DNA from: DASXMT01 sp963803065
Lineage (GTDB): Bacteria; Actinomycetota; Acidimicrobiia; Acidimicrobiales; RAAP-2
Direction of reading: 5' to 3'
NCBI GenBank assembly: GCA_963803065.1
Contig: CAWDKW010000012.1
Coordinates: forward strand, 73,200-137,199
Length of the DNA: 64,000 nt
In this document: positions 59,931-64,000 of the stretch, in pieces
Numbering within the stretch: position 1 is the first letter of the stretch
How the letters are laid out: the number at the start of each line of letters is the position of its first letter
Program-made: the position numbers and the translations under genes
Notes under the pieces: generated by a model
Seen by the model: only the letters and a program-made list of their open reading frames with translations
What the model was told of the DNA's origin: nothing
The model's database searches: none

Positions 59931-60110
59931 AGCGAGGTTGTGCTGGTCACGAGCCGACCTCTTGATGCTGGATCAAACGCTGTCGCTCTGACCTGGGCAT
60001 ATGCGGACCCTGCTGCCCGACTTCTGCCGTGATGCGGGCGCTTCCGTTCGCGGGCGGGGGGTTTGGTGGAGCATGCAGTCGGCGGGCATGGTTACCGGCG
60101 GGCGCGGGCA

Positions 60111-60293
60111 TCAGTTGTTCCTCGCTTGTCTGGCTCGCAACACGGGACACCAGTCGTCGTGGTGGACCGTGAGGTTGAAGACCCCCGGGATGCCAGGCAT
60201 CGCCTCAAGAGTCCGGTACGCATCGCACTGGAAGCACCCACCCGGGATTGGCTCGTTCTCTGACTGCTGGAAGAGATCGTCGAGCGCGCTCAC
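60111..60293 (-). CDS. Small cysteine/histidine protein
   Basis: A 60-residue protein: GGCFQCDAYRTLEAMPGIPGVFNLTVHHDDWCPVLRARQARNN, with CxxC and HHDDWC as a likely zinc site. It lies between the iteron array and the terminase genes. Confidence 0.55.
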   Translation of the reverse strand: MSALDDLFQQSENEPIPGGCFQCDAYRTLEAMPGIPGVFNLTVHHDDWCPVLRARQARNN

Positions 60294-60320
60294 ATTGCAC
60301 CCCCGGTAGCTGTCAGCCCA

Positions 60321-60662
60321 TTACTGCCATCCACCCCTCTTCTAGAGAGGGGGTGGATGTGGCAGTGTTTTGGAAGCTGCCATGGCAGTACGTGGCAGTA
60401 AGTTGGCAGTTGGCAGTAAGTCATGACTGCAATGCCTCTCGTCCCTGGTCAGTGAGGGTGTAGAGCTTTCGGGTTCCGTCGCCTTTACTGCCAACCAGAT
60501 CGAGGTCGACCAGTTTCTTCTGCCACCTGTAGGCAGTCCTTACTGCCACGTCCGAAACGACCTGCCAGCGGGTGGCAGAAATGCCTTCGCCCTGGTCAAC
60601 GGCTTGCAGCGCTTCGAGCATCTGACGGCCCGTCTCCGTGAGTGGCAGTAAGTTGGCAGTAA
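60321..60662. repeat. Iteron-like ACTGCCA/TGGCAGT repeats, candidate replication origin
   Basis: About ten copies of TGGCAGT or its complement lie within 340 bases: starts near 60323, 60360, 60383, 60393, 60404, 60411, 60487, 60542, 60643 and 60654; several extend to TTGGCAGTAAG. A long hairpin (60323-60366) joins two copies. The array straddles the end of the RepA-like ATPase gene. Together they look like a plasmid- or phage-type origin. Confidence 0.6.
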
Positions 60663-61455
60663 ACGTCGGAGGCCCAACGACGCAGGAGTTTCCGACCTTG
60701 TGGAGAGCCAACCGGATGTCTTCGAATGGCGCTGCATCCTTCTGCTTCGTGCACCTGAGCAGGATGTTTCCGTCATCTCCTCGCATCTCGATGGCGGTAT
60801 CGACGGCCCCCTCGAGCGAGCTGTGGCCCCGAAGGTTGTCGGCGTTGCGGGGCGTGTGATGGACGAGAAGCGCAGTCGTCCCGGTAGCGAAGCGCAAGGC
60901 GTCAGCGGCGGCGATGAGCGAGCCCATGTCTCTCGAGGCGTTCTCGTCCCCGCCTTGCATGGACCTGGCAACCGTGTCGATCACGGTGAGGTACGGGTTC
61001 ACATCCGAAGCCAGCTCGACCAAGCCGGCGGCCCACTCAGGGTCGAGGAGATTCACCGCCCGGGGCAGCCAGAGGTCTCCCTCGACGTTGTGCACCCGCT
61101 CGTGGTCCATCCACGCTTGACGGCGCTGGGCCAGGCCGAAGGACCCTTCGGCCGCTACGTAGAGGATCGGGCCCTTGCGAACCTCACGGTCCTGCCACCA
61201 TGACCCGGACGCGACGCACATCCCCATCCCCATCGCCACGAAGCTCTTGCCGATGCCAGAGGGCCCATATAACGCGGCCAGTGTGCTCCGGTACAGGACC
61301 CCGGCGATCAGGGGGTCGGGCGCCGGCAGTTCCTTGAGGCGATTGCCTGCGATTGCAGAAAGCCGAAGCGTGTCCGCATGCCGACTCGGGATCTCGGCGG
61401 AGCGCTCTTCGTCAGGAATCCACGGAGGGTCCGCCGTTGCTGTATTAGGCGACAT
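60421..61455 (-). CDS. RepA-like AAA ATPase/replicative helicase
   Basis: A 344-residue RecA-fold protein. Walker A is GPSGIGKS (64-71) and Walker B-like strands are ILYVAAEG and YLTVIDTVARSM; LLVHHTPRN is the usual RepA (AAA_25) segment. The C-terminal part (SATRWQVVSDVAVRTAYRWQKKLVDLDLVGSKGDG) is a winged helix that could bind iterons. It likely drives replication of the excised element. The start overlaps the preceding gene by 11 bases. Confidence 0.82.
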   Translation of the reverse strand: MSPNTATADPPWIPDEERSAEIPSRHADTLRLSAIAGNRLKELPAPDPLIAGVLYRSTLAALYGPSGIGKSFVAMGMGMCVASGSWWQDREVRKGPILYVAAEGSFGLAQRRQAWMDHERVHNVEGDLWLPRAVNLLDPEWAAGLVELASDVNPYLTVIDTVARSMQGGDENASRDMGSLIAAADALRFATGTTALLVHHTPRNADNLRGHSSLEGAVDTAIEMRGDDGNILLRCTKQKDAAPFEDIRLALHKVGNSCVVGPPTFTANLLPLTETGRQMLEALQAVDQGEGISATRWQVVSDVAVRTAYRWQKKLVDLDLVGSKGDGTRKLYTLTDQGREALQS

Positions 61456-61663
61456 GTCTCGACCACCACCCGTAGGTCGGGATCCGACCGCCAACGATCA
61501 TGTCGGCCAGCTCTTCCGCACTCGCACGGTCGAGGGACCGTCGAGCCTGCGCCCGGGGCGATCGAGCCCTCTGGACTGCGGCCAGGTGCTGGAGCTGGTC
61601 GTACGTGAGGGTCTCGAGGATGAGCTCCCGGATCGAATCCGAGACGATGATGGGTCGACTCAC
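61445..61663 (-). CDS. Small protein between the HTH and RepA genes
   Basis: A 72-residue protein: SRPIIVSDSIRELILETLTYDQLQHLAAVQRARSPRAQARRSLDRASAEELADMIVGGRIPTYGWWSRHVA. GTG start overlapping the previous stop (GTGA). Helical; no family. Confidence 0.55.
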   Translation of the reverse strand: MSRPIIVSDSIRELILETLTYDQLQHLAAVQRARSPRAQARRSLDRASAEELADMIVGGRIPTYGWWSRHVA

Positions 61664-61857
61664 TCCCCTACCCCCAGCATCTCCAGGAGGGGGGCCGTCG
61701 GGATGTAAATCGCCTTCCCAATATGGACGCTCGGGATCGATCCGCTCTTGATCGCGTCGTACACGGTGGAGGCCGGCATCCCGCTCAGCTCTGCCCACCG
61801 ACGGGGCCGGATTACGGGCTTGTCCTTCAGCTCGTCCACCCAGGCGGCGGCAATCAT
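61660..61857 (-). CDS. Excisionase-like helix-turn-helix protein
   Basis: A 65-residue protein: VIRPRRWAELSGMPASTVYDAIKSGSIPSVHIGKAIYIPTAPLLEMLG, an excisionase/AlpA-type winged helix. It overlaps both neighbours in an operon of four leftward genes. Likely the recombination directionality factor or a regulator. Confidence 0.78.
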   Translation of the reverse strand: MIAAAWVDELKDKPVIRPRRWAELSGMPASTVYDAIKSGSIPSVHIGKAIYIPTAPLLEMLGVGE

Positions 61858-62081
61858 GCGGGGTGGTCCAGAATGCTCAGGATGCGGCCATACCTAATCC
61901 CTGCCTCACCCATGGGCTTCCGGGCGCCGGACTCCCAGCGGAAAATCGTCGACTCGCTGACTTCGACCAGACCGGCCACCTCGGCGCGGGACAAGGCCCG
62001 GCTCTCTCGAGCCTTCTGGGCAGCGCCTGACTTGGCTTTGGTCCGGGCCTCACCGAGCAAGAGGGCTTCCGTCGTGTCCAT
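61854..62081 (-). CDS. Cro/CI-type repressor
   Basis: A 75-residue protein with a helix-turn-helix of the XRE family: SRAEVAGLVEVSESTIFRWESGARKPMGEAGIRYGRIL. It is the first leftward gene opposite the integrase operon and probably controls both from the shared 113-bp interval. Confidence 0.82.
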   Translation of the reverse strand: MDTTEALLLGEARTKAKSGAAQKARESRALSRAEVAGLVEVSESTIFRWESGARKPMGEAGIRYGRILSILDHPA

Positions 62082-62122
62082 AGCAAGTACCGTACCGCTT
62101 CCATGCCGACCTTACTAGCTTT

Positions 62123-62132
62123 CGGTATACCG
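62123..62132. promoter_or_regulatory. Operator palindrome between repressor and integrase operon
   Basis: CGGTATACCG is a perfect 10-base palindrome in an AT-richer interval between the divergent genes; a related GTACCGTACCG lies near 62087. Candidate repressor operators. Confidence 0.5.
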
Positions 62133-62194
62133 TTACTTTGCGGTTTAGCTGCACACACCTTGCCATAACCGTGCCGATGGGCTAAGGTAAGTGC

Positions 62195-62761
62195 ATGGAC
62201 ATGAAGCTAGATATGAGTCGAAGCGGATCATGGGTGGAAGCCAACGCTGGAGTAGTTGTGCTGAGCCCCTTCGTGGTCCTTTTCAGTGGTGAGGACGTTC
62301 CCGGTCAGGTTGAGCTGATCGGAGAGATTCGAGACGGCGTTGCCGAATGCTCGTCTCTGCTCCTCAGGCGCTCTGAAGACGGCCGCCCCGTCACTGCCGA
62401 TTCACTCCGCGCTGTCCAGTTGCCGACGCTGATGCGGCTGGCGTCAATTTTGGCCACGCGGATCGACGAAGAGGACCGAGAATCCGGCATACCGCTCGAG
62501 AAGCAGGATGCAATCGCCGCGTCACTGCGACGTCGGAAGCACCGAATCACGACGGCGTTGCTCACCGAGGTGGCGGAGATCTACAAGAACGCAAGTGGCT
62601 GGCCGACGAAGGCGGTCGCCGATCAAAAACATGTCTCCAGGAGCACTGCTGCAACCTGGGTCGGCCTGGCTCGCAAAGAAATCGGCCCCGACGGGAACCC
62701 TCTCATCCCCGCAGTTGAGAACAAGAAGTCGACGACCGCCAAGGAGGGATCCCAGTCATGA
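62195..62761 (+). CDS. Helix-turn-helix protein upstream of integrase
   Basis: A 188-residue protein. The N-terminal half is beta-rich (VVVLSPFVVLFSGEDVPGQVELIGEI); the C-terminal TEVAEIYKNASGWPTKAVADQKHVSRSTAATWVGLARKEIG is a helix-turn-helix seen in many actinobacterial phage and mobile-element proteins. ATGA overlap couples it to the integrase. Confidence 0.7.
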   Translation: MDMKLDMSRSGSWVEANAGVVVLSPFVVLFSGEDVPGQVELIGEIRDGVAECSSLLLRRSEDGRPVTADSLRAVQLPTLMRLASILATRIDEEDRESGIPLEKQDAIAASLRRRKHRITTALLTEVAEIYKNASGWPTKAVADQKHVSRSTAATWVGLARKEIGPDGNPLIPAVENKKSTTAKEGSQS

Positions 62762-63906
62762 ACGGTCATGTGGCCAAGAAGGGCCAGAAGTACTACGTGG
62801 TGCTCGAGATGGGCAACGATCCGGTGACGGGCAAGCGCCGGCGCAAGTGGCACTCGGGCTACCGCCTCAAGAAGGAGGCCACCGATGCCCTCCACGAGCT
62901 CGTGACCGACGTCCGCAAAGGGTCCTACGTCGAGCCTTCCAAGGAGACGTTCGAGCAGTACCTGACCCGCTGGCTGCCGACCATCCGAGAGACGGTCAGG
63001 GCCAACACGTACGAGGGCTACCGCGGGGCTGTCGAGGTCCACCTGATCCCCCACCTCGGACAAATCAAGTTGCGGGAGCTCGACCGGTCAACGTTCTCCA
63101 CTCTCTACAGCGAGCTGTCCCGGACGGGCCGCGCCGACGGCAAGGGTGGCCTCGGGCCCCGGTCCATCCGGGCGGTCCACGTGACTGCCCACAAGGCGCT
63201 CCACGATGCGGTGAAGGACAACCTGATCATCCGCAACCCGACCGACGATGCCGCTGTCCCATCGAAGGTGCGGAGCGCCACGCCCTCATGGTCAGCCGAG
63301 CAGGTCACCCAGTTCCTCGCCAGCGTGAGAGGGAACCGCCTCCACGCCGCGTTCTCGACGTTGGCCACGACGGGCCTCCGGCGGTCCGAGCTGCTCGGGC
63401 TCCGGTGGGCTGACGTTGACCTCGAGGCCGGGACGCTGGCCGTCAGGAAGGTCGTCAGCCTTGACAAGTACCGTCCCTTCCTGGCCGAGCCCAAGACGGC
63501 CCGAAGCCGGCGAGTCGTGGCACTGGATCCCGGGACAGTTGCAGTGCTGAAGGCCCACCGCAAGGCGCAGCTCGTCGAGCGCATGAAGGCCGGCCCGGCG
63601 TGGGAGCAGACCGACCTTGTCTTTGCTTCGGGGACTGGAGGCATCCTGCATCCGCAGACCCTGTCGGGCGCATTCGAGCGGGCGGTGACCGCTGCCAAGC
63701 TACCCCCGATCGGCATTCACGGCTTGCGCCACAGCCACGCCTCGCTCGGCCTGGCCGCCGGCCTCCCGCTCGTGATCATGTCGGAGCGGCTCGGTCACTC
63801 GTCGGTGGCCATTACCGGCGACACCTACTCGCACTCCTTGCCGAGCCAACACCAAGCCGCCGCGGATGCGATCGCCGGTCTCCTGTCGCCAGCGGCAGAA
63901 GTCTGA
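62758..63906 (+). CDS. Tyrosine site-specific integrase
   Basis: A 382-residue tyrosine recombinase. The N-terminal arm-binding part (KGQKYYVVLEMGNDPVTGKRRRKWHSGYRLKKEA) is followed by a core-binding domain and a catalytic domain with Arg in TTGLRRSELLGLRW (about 208), HGLRHSHASL (His321, Arg324), LGH (His347) and Tyr357 in GDTYSH. It lies 72 bp from the right attachment core, and acts on the tRNA-Pro site. Confidence 0.95.
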   Translation: MNGHVAKKGQKYYVVLEMGNDPVTGKRRRKWHSGYRLKKEATDALHELVTDVRKGSYVEPSKETFEQYLTRWLPTIRETVRANTYEGYRGAVEVHLIPHLGQIKLRELDRSTFSTLYSELSRTGRADGKGGLGPRSIRAVHVTAHKALHDAVKDNLIIRNPTDDAAVPSKVRSATPSWSAEQVTQFLASVRGNRLHAAFSTLATTGLRRSELLGLRWADVDLEAGTLAVRKVVSLDKYRPFLAEPKTARSRRVVALDPGTVAVLKAHRKAQLVERMKAGPAWEQTDLVFASGTGGILHPQTLSGAFERAVTAAKLPPIGIHGLRHSHASLGLAAGLPLVIMSERLGHSSVAITGDTYSHSLPSQHQAAADAIAGLLSPAAEV

Positions 63907-63933
63907 AGCTTCCGGCAGAAGAATGGCAGAAGT
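63894..63933 (+). promoter_or_regulatory. Right arm-type integrase site candidates
   Basis: GGCAGAAGT at 63894-63902 and 63925-63933 and GGCAGAAGA at 63914-63922 match the two copies near the left end of the element. The first copy overlaps the last codons of the integrase gene. Confidence 0.5.
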
Positions 63934-63978
63934 CGGCCCCCGTGAACCAGAAAGAGCGGGCTCTGACCTGCGCCTTAC

Positions 63979-64000
63979 TGGTCGGGCTGCCGGGATTTGA
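63979..64000 (-). tRNA. Right attachment site, 3' end of tRNA-Pro (continues beyond the window)
   Basis: The last 22 bases equal the first 22 of the tRNA fragment at 49796. On the minus strand they are the end of the T loop, the acceptor stem and CCA of a tRNA whose body must lie to the right. Integrase adjacency suggests this is the restored, functional gene. Confidence 0.8.

Larger units (their letters stand above)
49796..64000. mobile_element. Integrated phage-like element in a tRNA-Pro gene
   Basis: It is bounded by the tRNA 3' fragment at the left and by the same bases at the right edge of the window, 73 bp past a tyrosine integrase. It contains regulatory, replication (RepA-like ATPase with iterons), packaging (small and large terminase), prohead protease, tape measure and tail hydrolase genes. 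No portal, major capsid or tail-tube gene is found. The complete tRNA must lie beyond the right end. Size is at least 14.2 kb. Confidence 0.88.

Overview
The window is chromosomal DNA from a high-GC actinobacterium. It carries a Pup-proteasome cluster in the order dop-pup-prcB-prcA-pafA, a mycothiol-dependent formaldehyde dehydrogenase (mscR) with its metallo-beta-lactamase partner, a DUF4193 protein, an FtsR-type MerR regulator beside split glycine decarboxylase genes, and a MhuD-type haem oxygenase. Parts of the layout (pafA, then tat genes, then helY) match mycobacteria, but pafB/pafC are absent from the interval and a signal peptidase sits there instead. Together this suggests a deep-branching lineage such as Acidimicrobiia; that placement is inference.

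Region 1 (1-9.5 kb) runs rightward: end of dop, pup (ending GGE), prcB/prcA, pafA, lepB, tatA/B, tatC, a HelY-type helicase and a double ThyX-fold protein. Region 2 (9.5-24.4 kb) holds DUF4193, GNAT, Nudix, an HtrA protease, a peroxiredoxin, a split LigD pair (PE-ligase plus polymerase), a D-aminoacylase-like hydrolase, mscR-MBL, an alpha/beta hydrolase and a universal stress protein. Region 3 (24.4-31 kb) has an unusual MurE-like/glycosyltransferase-2 fusion, a class II aldolase-family protein behind a perfect palindrome, a SCO1 lipoprotein and a Tat-exported amidohydrolase.

Region 4 (31-36 kb, leftward) is ftsR-like - small nuclease-like gene - gcvT - gcvPA - gcvPB. Region 5 (36-49.6 kb) has mhuD, low-complexity proteins (GSxLSI repeats, Thr/Pro stalk, VDVDKIIDR repeats), amt, an MFS carrier, an RDD protein, glyA under a ZTP riboswitch, a DUF4239 protein, a secreted beta-helix protein, an IS5-like transposase remnant and a SEC-C protein. 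One-carbon metabolism recurs: glyA/ZTP, gcvT/P, mscR and the ThyX-fold protein.

Region 6 (49.8 kb to the end) is a mobile element integrated in a tRNA-Pro(GGG) gene. A 3' tRNA fragment marks the left end, and the same 22 bases recur at the last positions of the window, 73 bp beyond a tyrosine integrase. It encodes a divergent HTH/integrase control region, a RepA-like ATPase with iteron-like repeats, small and large terminase, a prohead protease, a tape measure protein and a tail hydrolase. I see no portal, capsid or tail-tube gene, two structural genes carry apparent frameshifts, and a 45-bp direct repeat brackets the tail hydrolase gene. It is best read as a compact, probably defective prophage or phage-derived element with its own replication module.
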